A stretch of DNA of 64,000 nt, from positions 729,001-793,000 of the forward strand of contig NZ_CP062222.1 in assembly GCF_017487405.1 (NCBI RefSeq). Direction: 5' to 3'. The DNA comes from Brevundimonas goettingensis. Lineage in GTDB: Bacteria; Pseudomonadota; Alphaproteobacteria; Caulobacterales; Caulobacteraceae. Below, in pieces: positions 43,617-53,216 of the stretch. Position 1 is the first letter of the stretch. Every line of letters starts with the position of its first letter. The position numbers and the translations under genes are program-made. The notes under the pieces were generated by a model. The model saw nothing but the letters and a program-made list of their open reading frames with translations. It did no database searches and was not told where the DNA came from.

Positions 43617-43649
43617 CAAAACGCCCGCTCGATCCGAGCGGGCGTTTTG
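43617..43649. terminator. Strong bidirectional terminator
   Basis: Fifteen-base perfect stem (CAAAACGCCCGCTCG / CGAGCGGGCGTTTTG) with an ATC loop. T tracts appear on both strands, between the DUF2336 gene and the convergent Hpt gene. Confidence 0.92.
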
Positions 43650-43670
43650 TATTGTGGAGTGCGGTGACGC

Positions 43671-44147
43671 TTACGCCCGGTAGGCGGTGACCTCGGCTTC
43701 GAGGGTCTCGGCCAGGGCGCGGCCGACCGGATGGTCGTCGGTCTGGATCTGGTCGCGAACCACGGCCTTGATGGCGTCGATGTGGGCGTCCAGCAGGCGG
43801 ACCGGGGCGCTGGCGCGCTTGGTCGGGTCGTCCAGCAGCTTGCACAGCGAACCGGCCAGGCGGGTGACCAGCGGATATTGATAGGTGGTGCCGAGACCCT
43901 TGAGATCGTGGGCGCGGAAATACAGGCCCTCGGCGGTCTGGGCGTTCAGACCCTCGGCGCGGATGGCGGCCTGGGCGGCGTCCAGCTTGTTGATTTCGTC
44001 CTGCAGCCACTGGCCGAATTGGGCCGACATCGCCTTCAGGGCCTCTTCGGCCTTGGCGATGGCGTTGGCGTCGATTCCGCCGAACCCGCCGCCGACCTTG
44101 AGGCGCAGGGTGTTGGGCGGGCGAATGACCTGGGCCGGGTTGCTCAC
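43671..44147 (-). CDS. Hpt-domain phosphotransfer protein
   Basis: 158 residues. The Hpt signature is FRAHDLKGLGTTYQY with phospho-acceptor His80. Preceded by a variable N-terminal region (NTLRLKVGGGFGGID). A free-standing Hpt relays phosphate between hybrid kinases and response regulators; no partner kinase is adjacent, but two DUF2336 genes flank it. Different in sequence from ChpT. Confidence 0.88.
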   Translation of the reverse strand: MSNPAQVIRPPNTLRLKVGGGFGGIDANAIAKAEEALKAMSAQFGQWLQDEINKLDAAQAAIRAEGLNAQTAEGLYFRAHDLKGLGTTYQYPLVTRLAGSLCKLLDDPTKRASAPVRLLDAHIDAIKAVVRDQIQTDDHPVGRALAETLEAEVTAYRA

Positions 44148-44213
44148 GGTGACTCCTCGGGACGTGCAGCGCCAGACTGAACGATCTGCCTTAAGGAACG
44201 GTGACCTTTCGGC

Positions 44214-44972
44214 CTATCCGGTGAATTGTTCCAGCAGGACCCGCTCCTCGAACGAGCGGCCGGCCTCGAACAGCATGGTCAGGCTGATGTCGCGGCGCTC
44301 GCGGACCTCGACCCGGGCGACGCGGCGGATCTCCAGATTGTCGGCGACGGCGCTGACGGGGCGTTTGTCATGCTCCAGCACCTCGAAGGTGACCCTGGCC
44401 TCGTGCGAGAGCAGGGCGCCACGCCATCGGCGGGGGCGAAAGGCGCTGATCGGGGTCAGGGCCAGCATCCGGGCGTCCAGGGGGATGATCGGGCCGTGGG
44501 CCGAGAGGTTGTAGGCGGTCGAGCCTGCCGGGGTCGCGACCATACAGCCGTCGCAGGTCAGCTCGTCCAGCCGCACCTTGCCGTCGATGGTGATGCGTAG
44601 TTTGGCGCTCTGGCGCGTCTGGCGCAGCAGGGAGACCTCGTTGATGGCCAGGCCGCTGGAGACCTCTCCGGCCTCGTTCCAGGCGTCCATCTGCAGCGGG
44701 TGGATGACGGCGCGGCCGGCGGCGGCGATGCGGGCCGGAAGGTCGTCCTCCTCATAGTCGTTCATCAGGAAGCCGACCGAGCCGCGATTCATGCCGTAGA
44801 CGGGCGTGCGCCGGGTCAGGTCGCTGTGCAGGGTCTCCAGCATGAAGCCGTCCCCGCCCAGGGCCACGATGACGTCGGCTTCCTCGATGGGGACCGAGCC
44901 GTAGCGTTTGGTCAGGAGGGCGCGCGCGAACTGCGCCTCGGGACGCTCGCTGGCGGTGAAGGCGATAGCCAT
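44214..44972 (-). CDS. nadK: NAD kinase
   Basis: 252 residues from [15 protein letters not shown]. Kinase motif [16 protein letters not shown] motif AINEVSL and [17 protein letters not shown] are the NAD-kinase signatures. Phosphorylates NAD to NADP. Starts at GTG (44999) or TTG (45011) would add 9 or 13 poorly conserved residues; the ATG was chosen because homologues begin about here, though no clear ribosome-binding site precedes any of them. Confidence 0.9.
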   Translation of the reverse strand: MAIAFTASERPEAQFARALLTKRYGSVPIEEADVIVALGGDGFMLETLHSDLTRRTPVYGMNRGSVGFLMNDYEEDDLPARIAAAGRAVIHPLQMDAWNEAGEVSSGLAINEVSLLRQTRQSAKLRITIDGKVRLDELTCDGCMVATPAGSTAYNLSAHGPIIPLDARMLALTPISAFRPRRWRGALLSHEARVTFEVLEHDKRPVSAVADNLEIRRVARVEVRERRDISLTMLFEAGRSFEERVLLEQFTG

Positions 44973-45050
44973 CGGGGGGGAGGGGGTGGTTTCGGTCACG
45001 GCCGCACGCAAGCCGAGGCCAGCCGCGAAGTCAAATACCGAAGTGCGACG

Positions 45051-46235
45051 TCAGGCGGCGACGTCGGCGACCATGGCGCGGAATTCGCGGGCGGCGTCGG
45101 CCTGTGAACCGCCGGCCATGCCCCATTCCCCGCCCCAGCCCGGCAGGCCGTTGGTCAGTTTGCGGATTTCGTCGAGCACGGCCGGGAAGACGGCGCGGTC
45201 GATGCCGACGGCGCTGCAGGCCAGGAACAGGGCCTGGGGCGAGGGGCGGCTGACCGCGGCGCGGATCTGGGCGATGCTGAAGCCGCCGAGGGCCGCCAGC
45301 GAATGTTCGAACAGGCTGAGGCGCTTCTCGCGGATGGCGCGGATCAGGAAGCCGGGGCGGAGCTGGCCCGCGCTCTGCAGCTTGGCGACGAGGCGACGCT
45401 CCATCTCCTCACGCTCGGAATGAGTCGGCTGGGGCGTGGCGGGGACCGGGATGCGGCCGGGGCCGACGCTGATCACGGCCGTTTCGATCGCCTTGGCCAG
45501 ATAGGCGTCGTCGACGCGGAAGCGCTCGCCGATGGCCTGACGCAGGGCCTGACCGACCAGACCGTAGAGCTCGCGGGCCAGGACGTCGTTGAGGCGCGGG
45601 TGGCGGGTCAGGGGCGCACGCAGGGCGGCGACGCGGCGCGACTGCTCGACCAGACGGCCGAGGCCGCTCTCGCTGATCTCGGCGGTGCGGTTGGAGGCCA
45701 GCGCCGTCATGGTCGCGGGCTCGGCGGCGTCGATGATGGCGTCGGCGACGGCGCCGCTCAGCATCGGGCGACGGGCGACCTCGATATGATGCTCGACCGT
45801 GGCCTCGACCAGGATGCGGATCAGGTCGTGATCCTTGAGCAGGGGGCTGTTGGCGATGATCGGCCGGGCGATCTCGATCTCGTCGAGCGCCAGCATATTG
45901 ACCAGGGCCAGGGGCGCCCATTCGGCGCCGGCCAGGCTCTCGGCCAGGGACTTGCGGATGTCGTGCTCGGCCTGGCGGGCCAGGGTGAGGAAGATCTCGG
46001 TCAGGACCGGAGAGACCTCGGCGCCCGCCGGGGTCGAGTCGCACAGGGCGGCGATGCCCAGCAGCAGCCGTTGCCGGTCGTCCGTGGTGCGGCTCTTGGC
46101 CAACGCCAGCAGATCGGCGGGCGAGACGCTCTCCGGCCGCGAAGGGGCAAAGGTTTGCAACGAGGCGACAGCGGTCACGGCGAACTCCGGTCGGATCAGG
46201 TCCGATTCTGGATCGAATGGTGCGGTACCGGTCAT
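45051..46235 (-). CDS. DUF2336-domain protein (second copy)
   Basis: 394 residues, helical-repeat composition like the first copy: LTEIFLTLARQAEHDIRKSLAESLAG...LALVNMLALDEIEIARPIIANSPLLKDHDLIRILVEA. The two differ substantially in sequence, so they are paralogues, not a recent duplication. A near-CtrA box lies just upstream. Function unknown. Confidence 0.85.
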   Translation of the reverse strand: MTGTAPFDPESDLIRPEFAVTAVASLQTFAPSRPESVSPADLLALAKSRTTDDRQRLLLGIAALCDSTPAGAEVSPVLTEIFLTLARQAEHDIRKSLAESLAGAEWAPLALVNMLALDEIEIARPIIANSPLLKDHDLIRILVEATVEHHIEVARRPMLSGAVADAIIDAAEPATMTALASNRTAEISESGLGRLVEQSRRVAALRAPLTRHPRLNDVLARELYGLVGQALRQAIGERFRVDDAYLAKAIETAVISVGPGRIPVPATPQPTHSEREEMERRLVAKLQSAGQLRPGFLIRAIREKRLSLFEHSLAALGGFSIAQIRAAVSRPSPQALFLACSAVGIDRAVFPAVLDEIRKLTNGLPGWGGEWGMAGGSQADAAREFRAMVADVAA

Positions 46236-46245
46236 GAAAACTCGG

Positions 46246-46260
46246 TTAACCGGGCATCAA
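46246..46260 (-). promoter_or_regulatory. Near-CtrA box upstream of the second DUF2336 gene
   Basis: On the minus strand TTGA-N7-TTAA, one mismatch from the CtrA consensus, within 25 bases of the start codon. Both DUF2336 genes in the window have such a site, which slightly raises its interest. Confidence 0.25.
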
Positions 46261-46356
46261 CCTTACCGAGCCTTCCCCGGCGTCACGCTTGACGGGTCGG
46301 CGTCACGGGAGGACGGTGGCCGTCACGTCCGGAGAGGCGACAGGAAGGATACCCCC

Positions 46357-47124
46357 ATGGCCGACGGCGCCGCCCCGCAAAGTCTGAAGTCCCGCGTTTC
46401 CGAGGCCGAATGGCAGGCCCGGGTCGAGCTGGCCGCGCTGTACCGGCTGGTCGCCCTGCACGGCTGGGACGACATGATCTTCACCCATATCTCGGCCCGG
46501 GTGCCGGGACCCGAGCACCATTTCCTGATCAATCCGTACGGCTGGTATTTCGAGGAGATGACCGCCTCGGCGCTCGTGAAGGTCGATCTGGACGGCAACA
46601 TCGTTCAGGAGACCCAGAGCTTCATCAATCCGGCGGGCTTCACCATCCACTCGGCGGTCCATGCCGCGCGCGAGGACGCCCATTTCGTCATCCACCTGCA
46701 CACCACGGCGGGGGTGGGGGTGGCGGCGCAGCAGGAGGGTCTGCTGCCGATCGGCCAGAACGCCTGCCTGCTGCAGCATCAGGTCGCCTATCACGGCTAT
46801 GAGGGGCTGGCGCTGAACCACGACGAGCGTGAGCGGCTGGTGGCGGATCTGGGCGACAAGCCGCTGATGCTGCTGCGCAATCACGGGACGCTGGCGGTCG
46901 GTCAGACGGCGGCGGCGGCCTGGATCGGCATGTTCTTCCTGGAGCGGGCCTGCGCCCAGCAGGTGGCGGCGCTATCAGGTGGCCGCGAGCACGTCCTGAT
47001 CGCGCCGGACGCGGCGCAGGAAGAGACCAAGCAGCAGGGCGGGGGGCTGCCCTTCGTCGCGGCCCTGGCCTGGCCGGGCGCGCTGCGGATGCTGGACCGC
47101 AAATCCCCGGGTTACGACGCTTGA
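46357..47124 (+). CDS. Class II aldolase/adducin-family protein
   Basis: 255 residues, ATG after AGGAAGGA. Zinc-binding pattern of class II aldolases: HISARVPG, HLHTTAGVGV (HxH) and LLRNHGTLAVG. Homologues include fuculose-phosphate aldolases and, in this adducin-like subgroup, dehydratases or unknown functions. The TGA overlaps the next gene's TTG start, suggesting coupling. Confidence 0.88.
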   Translation: MADGAAPQSLKSRVSEAEWQARVELAALYRLVALHGWDDMIFTHISARVPGPEHHFLINPYGWYFEEMTASALVKVDLDGNIVQETQSFINPAGFTIHSAVHAAREDAHFVIHLHTTAGVGVAAQQEGLLPIGQNACLLQHQVAYHGYEGLALNHDERERLVADLGDKPLMLLRNHGTLAVGQTAAAAWIGMFFLERACAQQVAALSGGREHVLIAPDAAQEETKQQGGGLPFVAALAWPGALRMLDRKSPGYDA

Positions 47125-47912
47125 ACGCGGCCGCGGCGCTTCTTGCAGGCGTCGCGGTCCTTCTGTCTCCGGCAGTGGCCGACGCAGGAGCGTGGACCCA
47201 GCCGAAGGGCAAGGGCCAGATCATTGTCAAATATGAGGATATGCGTGCCGATCAGGGGTTCGACCCGGACGGTAATCGCGTCGACCTGCCTCAGGAGCGG
47301 CGCGACAGCTCGGCGGGGGTGTTCGCGGAATATGGGCTGACCGACCGGCTGACGGTGCAGTTCAAGGGCGACTGGCAGGACGGCGAGGACATCTTCCTGA
47401 ACTACGAGGGGCGGGGGCCGCTGGAGATCGGCCTGACCTGGCAGGTCTGGCGCGACGACGCGACCGCCGTCAGCCTCTATGGCGGCTATGCGTCGGCCGG
47501 GGAGGGGCGCAACGCCGGCTATGCGGCGCCGGGCGTGGGCGATCATGATTTCGAGGCGCGGGTCTCGGTCGGGCGGTCGTTCGGCGGCCAGCCTGTGCGC
47601 TGGGGCCCCGACCGGTCCTTCGTCGAACTGCAGGCGGCGCGGCGGATGCGCGACGGCCTGCCGGACGAGACACGGGTGGATTTCACTGTCGGCGGCCATT
47701 TCGGCGAGAGCTGGATGGTGCTGGCCCAGGCCTTCGGCGGGGCGGCCGACGACGACGGCTCGGCGGAGGGGGCCCGCTGGCTGTCGGTCGAGACCTCGGT
47801 GGTGCGCAGGCTCGGCGACTGGAGCCTGCAGGCCGGCTGGCGACAGACGGCGGCGGGCCGGGAGACGCCGGTGTCGGGCGGGCCGGTGCTGGCGGTATGG
47901 CGACGCTTCTGA
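47121..47912 (+). CDS. Putative outer-membrane protein
   Basis: 263 residues from a TTG overlapping the aldolase stop (TTGA), with a signal peptide ending near DAGA. The rest is alternating hydrophobic beta-strand pattern rich in Tyr/Trp/Phe and Gly (GVFAEYGLTDRLTVQFKGDW, LEIGLTWQVWRDD, VSLYGGYASAGEG), ending in Phe (VLAVWRRF), the typical terminal residue of a beta-barrel. Function unknown. Confidence 0.72.
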   Translation: MNAAAALLAGVAVLLSPAVADAGAWTQPKGKGQIIVKYEDMRADQGFDPDGNRVDLPQERRDSSAGVFAEYGLTDRLTVQFKGDWQDGEDIFLNYEGRGPLEIGLTWQVWRDDATAVSLYGGYASAGEGRNAGYAAPGVGDHDFEARVSVGRSFGGQPVRWGPDRSFVELQAARRMRDGLPDETRVDFTVGGHFGESWMVLAQAFGGAADDDGSAEGARWLSVETSVVRRLGDWSLQAGWRQTAAGRETPVSGGPVLAVWRRF

Positions 47913-48075
47913 AATCACCGCTAAAAAGCCGAAACTGCGACATCCGCGACCGACGGAGTTACGAACGGCGCGCGTTACACAGACTTTAGTTGCCTCGACG
48001 GCAGGACCGGCTATGTCCGACCCCGCCTGAAAAGTCTTCAGACGTCCGTCCCCCACGGCTCCCGAGAGTACCCGC

Positions 48076-49233
48076 GTGATCAAACGCCATTTCTTCCTTG
48101 TCGCCGCCGGCGTCATGCTGGGTCTTATGGTCCTGGCGGCGGTGCTGCACATCGCCTTCGCCAAGGATGAGGGGTCGGCCAAGGCCGCGCCGGGTGGCGG
48201 TCGCGGCGGGCGCGGCCAGCAGGTGTCGGAAGCGACGGTCGCCTCGCGCTCGTTCAGCGACACCATCCGGGTTCTGGGCGTGGCCCGGGGGCTGAAGTCG
48301 GTGAACATCACCTCCAACTCGACCGAGCTGATCACCGCGGTCCTGTTCCGCGACGGCCAGCGCGTCGCCGCCGGGGCGCCGCTGGTGCAGTTGCAGGCGC
48401 GCGAGGAAGACGCCGGCATCATCGAGGCCCGCGCCGAGGTCGCCCAGGCCGAGCGCGAATACGAACGCTATCGCGCCCTGGCCGAGAAGGGGATCGCGCC
48501 GCGCGTGACCGCCGAACAGTCCGAGACGGCACTGGCGACGGCGCGCGCCTCTCTGGCGGCGGCCGAGGCGCGTCGGGGCGACCGGATGATCCGCGCGCCC
48601 TTCGCCGGCGTGCTGGGCCTGACCACGGTCACCTCGGGCACCCTGATCAATCCGGGCGCGGTGATCACGACCCTGGACGACACCAGCGTCATCCGCGTCG
48701 ATTTCCCGGTGCCGGAGCGGTATCTGGGCGTGCTGCGCCCGGGGCTTTCCCTTACCGCCACCGCCGACGCCTTCGGCGGCGAGGCCTTCCAGGGCCGCAT
48801 CGCCCTGATCGACACCCGCATCAACGAGACCACCCGCGCGGTCACCGCCCGGGCCGAATTCCCCAATCCCGGCGGCCGGATCCGCCCCGGCATGCTGATG
48901 CGCGTCGCGGTCGCCCAGGGCGAGCGCCAGAGCGCCGCCGTGCCCGAGGCCGCCATCCAGTATGAAGGCCAGGGCGCCTTCGTCTATCGCATCGCCAAGG
49001 GCGAGAGGGGCTCCACCGCCCAGCGTGTCGAGGTCGAGACCGGCGCCGTCGAGGGCGGGTTCGTGGAGATCGTTTCAGGCCTGAGCGTCGGTGAGAAGGT
49101 GGTCGGCGGCGGTCTGAACCGCATCCAGCCCAACGCCCCGGTCACCGTGGGCGGCGCGCGCGGCGCCAGACAGGGCGGGGGCGGCGGTGGCCGCGGTGGT
49201 CAGGCTCCTGCTGGCCAGGGCGCCGCACGATGA
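48076..49233 (+). CDS. RND efflux periplasmic adaptor (MFP)
   Basis: 385 residues from a GTG start. N-terminal membrane anchor or signal at residues 6-29, then the lipoyl, alpha-hairpin and beta-barrel order of HlyD/AcrA-type membrane-fusion proteins (ADGQ-like RDGQRVAAGAPLVQLQAREEDAG; IRAPFAGVLGLTTVTSGTLINPG). Gly/Arg-rich stretches at 37-47 and at the C-terminus (GGGGGGRGGQAPAGQGAAR) are unusual. The stop overlaps the pump start by four bases. Confidence 0.92.
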   Translation: MIKRHFFLVAAGVMLGLMVLAAVLHIAFAKDEGSAKAAPGGGRGGRGQQVSEATVASRSFSDTIRVLGVARGLKSVNITSNSTELITAVLFRDGQRVAAGAPLVQLQAREEDAGIIEARAEVAQAEREYERYRALAEKGIAPRVTAEQSETALATARASLAAAEARRGDRMIRAPFAGVLGLTTVTSGTLINPGAVITTLDDTSVIRVDFPVPERYLGVLRPGLSLTATADAFGGEAFQGRIALIDTRINETTRAVTARAEFPNPGGRIRPGMLMRVAVAQGERQSAAVPEAAIQYEGQGAFVYRIAKGERGSTAQRVEVETGAVEGGFVEIVSGLSVGEKVVGGGLNRIQPNAPVTVGGARGARQGGGGGGRGGQAPAGQGAAR

Positions 49234-52200
49234 TGCTCTCCGACGTCGCGGTCCGGCGGCCCGTCTTCGCGGCGGTGGCCGCCATCGTGCTGTGCGTCAT
49301 CGGCGCGGCGGCCTTCTTCTTCCTGCCGGTGCGCGAACTGCCGGACGTCGATCCGCCGGTCGTCTCGATCAGCACCAGCTACGCCGGCGCCTCGGCCGAG
49401 GTCATCGAGAACCGCATCACCGAGCCGGTGGAGCAGCAGATCGCCGGCATTCAGGGCGTCGAGCGGATCACTTCGTCCAGCCGCGACGGCCGGTCGAACG
49501 TGACCATCGAATTCTCGCTGGACCGCAATATCGACGACGCCGCCAACGATGTGCGCGACCGCGTCGCCCGGGTCGTCGGCCGCCTGCCTGAACAGGCCGA
49601 TCCGCCGGAGGTGTCCAAGGCGGACAGCGATTCCTCGCCGATCATGATCCTGTTCCTGCGGTCGTCGACGATGAACCGGCTGGAGCTGACCGACTACGCC
49701 GACCGCTATCTGCTGGACCGTCTGGCCACCGTGCCGGGCGTGGCCCAGGCCCAGATCTTCGGCGAGCAGCGCTACGCCATGCGCATCTGGCTGAACGCCG
49801 GGGCCATGGCCGCGCGCGGCATTACCGTGACCCAGGTCGAGAACGCCCTGAACGCCCAGAACGTCGAACTGCCCGCGGGTTCGCTGGAGTCGACCGACAA
49901 GGACTATACGGTTCGTGTGGCCCGCACCTATGCCCGGGCCGAGGACTTCGCCCTGCTGCCCATCGGCACGGCCGGTTCGGCCCCGACGGCGGCGACCAAC
50001 ACCAATACGAACACGACCCAGCCCTCGACCTCGGGCACGACGGGCGCGATCATCGGCGCCAACCGCTATGTCACCCGCCTGGGCGACATCGCGCGGGTGG
50101 AAGAGGCGCCGGCCGAGGCGCGGCGTCTGTTCCGCGGCAACGGCCTGGACCAGATCGGTCTGGGCGTGACGCGTCAGGCCCAGTCGAACGACCTCGCCAT
50201 CTCGGACGGGGTCAACGCGGCGCTGAAGGACATGCAGGCCAGTCTGCCGCCCGGCACGGAGCTGGTCGTCGGCTCGGACAACTCGGTCTTCACCTCCCAC
50301 GCCATTTCCGAAGTCTGGATCACCATCGGCATTTCGCTGGCGCTGGTGGCCCTGGTGAACTTCATCTTCCTCGGCAGTCTGCGGGCGGCCCTGATCCCGT
50401 CGATCGTGGCCCCGATCTGTCTGCTGGCGACCTTCATCGTGCTGGCGCCACTGGGCTTCTCGCTGAACCTCCTGACCCTGCTGGCGCTGGTGCTGGCGAT
50501 CGGTCTGGTGGTCGACGACGCCATCGTGGTGACCGAAAACATCCAGCGCCGTCTGGATCACGGCGAGCCGCCGCTGGTCGCCGCCGAGCGCGGGGCGCGT
50601 CAGGTCTTCTTCGCCGTCGTGGCCACGACCATCGTGCTGCTGGCGGTATTCGCGCCGCTGCTGTTCCTGCCCGGATATGTCGGGCGGCTGTTCGTCGAAC
50701 TGGCGGCGGCGATCGCGGCGGCCGTGGCCTTCTCGGCCTTCCTCGCGCTGAGCCTGTCGCCGATGCTGGCGTCCAAGATCCTCAAGCCCGCGGCCGGGTC
50801 CGGCTGGGTGGCGCGCAACGTCGACAAGGCGATGGACGGGCTCAAGAACAGCTACGGCGCCTCGCTGGACCTGCTGGTCGGCAGCCGCGTCGCCGTCATC
50901 GGCGTGATCGCCCTGATCCTGGTGGTCGGGGGCGGAGCGGTCGGGATGTTCTTCATCCTGCCCAACGAACTGGTGCCGCAGGAAGACCGCGGCCGGGTGC
51001 AGGTGCGGGTCCAGGGGCCGGAAGGCGCCGGCTTCGACTATACGAAGAAGATCATGCTCGGGCTCGAGCCGATCCTGGCCCAGTACAAGGCCGACGGCGA
51101 GGTCGAGAGCTATCTGATCTCCTCGCCCGGCTTCGGGGGCGGCAGCTACAACTCCGGCAACGCCACCCTGATCCTCAAGGACTGGTCCGAGCGCAAGCGC
51201 GCCGCCGACGAGATCGCCCAGGAGCTGAACGGCAAGCTGCGCGGCCAGACGGGCGCCCAGGTCAACGCCTCCATCCCCGGCGCCTTCCAGCGCGGCGGCG
51301 GCGGTGGCGGGGGCAACTCCAACTCGGTCGAGATGATCGTCACCGGGCCGGAATACGAGGACATCTATCGCTGGCTGCAGCCCGTGCTGGCCGCCGCGCT
51401 GGAGCACCCCGGCTTCTCGCGCCCGCGCCTGAACTATGAGCCCAACGCCCCGCGCCTGCTGGTCGATGTGGATCCGGAAAAGGCGGCGGCCCTGGGCGTT
51501 TCCTCGCAGGAGATCGGCCGCACGCTGGAGACCATGTTCGGCTCCCGCCGCGCGACGACCTATATCCGCGGCGGTCAGGAATATGACGTCATCCTGCAGA
51601 CGGACCGGCAGAACCGCTCGGGCGTCGGCGATCTGGAGGGCCTCTATGTCTCGACCGGATCGGGGACGCTGGTGCCCCTGTCCTCGGTGGTCGACACCAA
51701 GACCTCGGGCGACACGCCCGACCGGCGTCGTCTGGACCGGCAGCGCTCGATCAGCCTGCAGGCCGACCTGAACCCCGGCGAGACCATCGCCGACGCCGTG
51801 GCCTTCCTCAATGCGGAAGCGGCCAAACAGCCTCAAGGGGTTGTGGCGATCCAGTGGGGCGGGGCGGCGCGGGATCAGGCCGAGGCGGGCGGCGCGGTGG
51901 GCGCGGCCTTCGGCCTGGCCCTGCTGCTGGTCTTCCTGGTGCTGGCGGCCCAGTTCGAGAGCTGGATCACCCCGGCGGTGATCATGCTGACGGTGCCTCT
52001 GGCGGCCGCCGGCGGTCTGTTCGGCCTCTTGATGGCCGGGTCCAGCCTGAACATCTATTCGCAGATCGGCCTGATCATCCTGATCGGGGTCGCGGCCAAG
52101 AACGGCATCCTGATCGTCGAGTTCGCCAACCAGCTGCGCGACCAGGGCCGGTCGATTCGCGAGGCGATCATCGAGAGCTCGACGCTGCGTCTGCGCCCCA

Positions 52201-52466
52201 TCATCATGACCTCGATCGCCACGGCCTTCGGCGCCCTGCCGCTGGTGCTGTGGCACGGGGCGGGGGCGGGCAGCCGCCAGACCATCGGGGTGGTGATCTT
52301 CACCGGCGCGATGTTCTCGACCCTGCTGACCCTGTTCGTGGTGCCGGTGATCTACGGGGCGCTGGCCCGCTTCACCAAGTCGCCCGAATGGACGGCCCGC
52401 AAGATTGAAGAGTGGGAAGCCCAGGAAACGACGGCCAACGACAGGGTCCCGCACGCGGCGGAGTAG
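49230..52466 (+). CDS. RND multidrug efflux permease
   Basis: 1078 residues with 12 membrane helices and two large periplasmic loops. Proton-relay aspartates in AIGLVVDDAIVVTENIQRRL (TM4) and the first-loop PDVDPPVVSISTSYAGASAEVIENRITEPVEQQIAGIQG are HAE-1 family hallmarks. An inserted Thr/Asn-rich stretch (TNTNTNTTQPSTSGTTGAI) sits near residue 265, and a Gly-rich patch near 690. Coupled with the adaptor by overlap; the outer-membrane partner is probably TolC. Substrate unknown. Confidence 0.94.
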   Translation: MMLSDVAVRRPVFAAVAAIVLCVIGAAAFFFLPVRELPDVDPPVVSISTSYAGASAEVIENRITEPVEQQIAGIQGVERITSSSRDGRSNVTIEFSLDRNIDDAANDVRDRVARVVGRLPEQADPPEVSKADSDSSPIMILFLRSSTMNRLELTDYADRYLLDRLATVPGVAQAQIFGEQRYAMRIWLNAGAMAARGITVTQVENALNAQNVELPAGSLESTDKDYTVRVARTYARAEDFALLPIGTAGSAPTAATNTNTNTTQPSTSGTTGAIIGANRYVTRLGDIARVEEAPAEARRLFRGNGLDQIGLGVTRQAQSNDLAISDGVNAALKDMQASLPPGTELVVGSDNSVFTSHAISEVWITIGISLALVALVNFIFLGSLRAALIPSIVAPICLLATFIVLAPLGFSLNLLTLLALVLAIGLVVDDAIVVTENIQRRLDHGEPPLVAAERGARQVFFAVVATTIVLLAVFAPLLFLPGYVGRLFVELAAAIAAAVAFSAFLALSLSPMLASKILKPAAGSGWVARNVDKAMDGLKNSYGASLDLLVGSRVAVIGVIALILVVGGGAVGMFFILPNELVPQEDRGRVQVRVQGPEGAGFDYTKKIMLGLEPILAQYKADGEVESYLISSPGFGGGSYNSGNATLILKDWSERKRAADEIAQELNGKLRGQTGAQVNASIPGAFQRGGGGGGGNSNSVEMIVTGPEYEDIYRWLQPVLAAALEHPGFSRPRLNYEPNAPRLLVDVDPEKAAALGVSSQEIGRTLETMFGSRRATTYIRGGQEYDVILQTDRQNRSGVGDLEGLYVSTGSGTLVPLSSVVDTKTSGDTPDRRRLDRQRSISLQADLNPGETIADAVAFLNAEAAKQPQGVVAIQWGGAARDQAEAGGAVGAAFGLALLLVFLVLAAQFESWITPAVIMLTVPLAAAGGLFGLLMAGSSLNIYSQIGLIILIGVAAKNGILIVEFANQLRDQGRSIREAIIESSTLRLRPIIMTSIATAFGALPLVLWHGAGAGSRQTIGVVIFTGAMFSTLLTLFVVPVIYGALARFTKSPEWTARKIEEWEAQETTANDRVPHAAE

Positions 52467-52491
52467 GGGGGAGGCGTTTCAGTGAGCGAGG

Positions 52492-52567
52492 GGTGCTAGT
52501 GAGCAAGGCGTGAGCGGGGGACGGTGCGGTCTCGCTCTTTCTTGCTCACCTCTTGCTCACCAGCACC
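52492..52567. terminator. Long stem-loop between converging RND and cytochrome c genes
   Basis: 24-base arms (52492-52515 and 52544-52567) with three mismatches; each contains repeated GTGAGC units, with extra copies between. The right half falls just before the cytochrome gene's stop. Possibly terminator for both genes, without a U tract. Confidence 0.5.
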
Positions 52568-52575
52568 GTTCACTC

Positions 52576-53061
52576 TCAGCGTTTCGCCGCCTCGACGCTC
52601 AGATACGCGATGACGTCGCGGCGGTCCGTGGCGTCGGGCAGGCCGGGGAAGGTCATCTTGTTGCCGGGCAGGACGCTGCGGGGATTGGCCAGCCAGTGGT
52701 CGATGTGGTCGTCGTCCCAGGCGAAGCCGGCGCCCTTCACGGCTTTCGAATAGTTGTAGCCCGGATGGGTCCCGGCGACCCGGCCGATGACGCCATAGAG
52801 GTTGGGACCGGTCATGTTCGGACCGTTTGCGGTGGCGGTGTGGCAGGCCTTGCAGCGGGCGAAGACCCTGGCCCCGTGCTCCAGATCGGCGGTGTTGTAG
52901 GGAGCGGGCAGGGCGGCCAGCATAGTCGCTCGCTGGGCGCCGGTCAGGGGCGGCGGAACGGCCACGGGCGGCGCCGCAGGCGTGGTCTCGCCGGAGCCGC
53001 AGCCGGCCAGCAAGCCTGCCGCCGCGAGCGTCACAATCCCCAGTCGCATCGCCCACCGCAT
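52576..53061 (-). CDS. Lipoprotein class I cytochrome c
   Basis: 161 residues. Signal peptide with lipobox LLAGC (C21), haem motif CKACH at 70-74 and axial Met136 in GNKMTFPG. Homologous to cytochrome c2/c550 types that carry electrons to terminal oxidases, here membrane-anchored by lipid (inference). A shorter start at MRLGIV is possible. Confidence 0.9.
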   Translation of the reverse strand: MRWAMRLGIVTLAAAGLLAGCGSGETTPAAPPVAVPPPLTGAQRATMLAALPAPYNTADLEHGARVFARCKACHTATANGPNMTGPNLYGVIGRVAGTHPGYNYSKAVKGAGFAWDDDHIDHWLANPRSVLPGNKMTFPGLPDATDRRDVIAYLSVEAAKR

Positions 53062-53216
53062 GATCGTCTCCCGCCTGTGCGCGTCATTGATAGCCGAGGC
53101 GGGGCGGGGCGCAATCGGTCAGCTTGACCTATGGACGCGACCGTATCGCACCTGATAATCAGTCACAGCTACGGCGACCTTTATCGTCGCCAGCCTTCGC
53201 GTCCGAGTGATCCTGA

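Noticed and set aside
49200..52454. 1084-codon antisense frame across the RND pump
   Set aside because: Length is a by-product of codon bias; the sense strand encodes all RND motifs.
53153..53162. Fur-like half-site (TGATAATCAG) upstream of feoA
   Set aside because: Only half of a Fur dyad is present and the chance rate is high; iron control of feoAB is plausible but not shown here.
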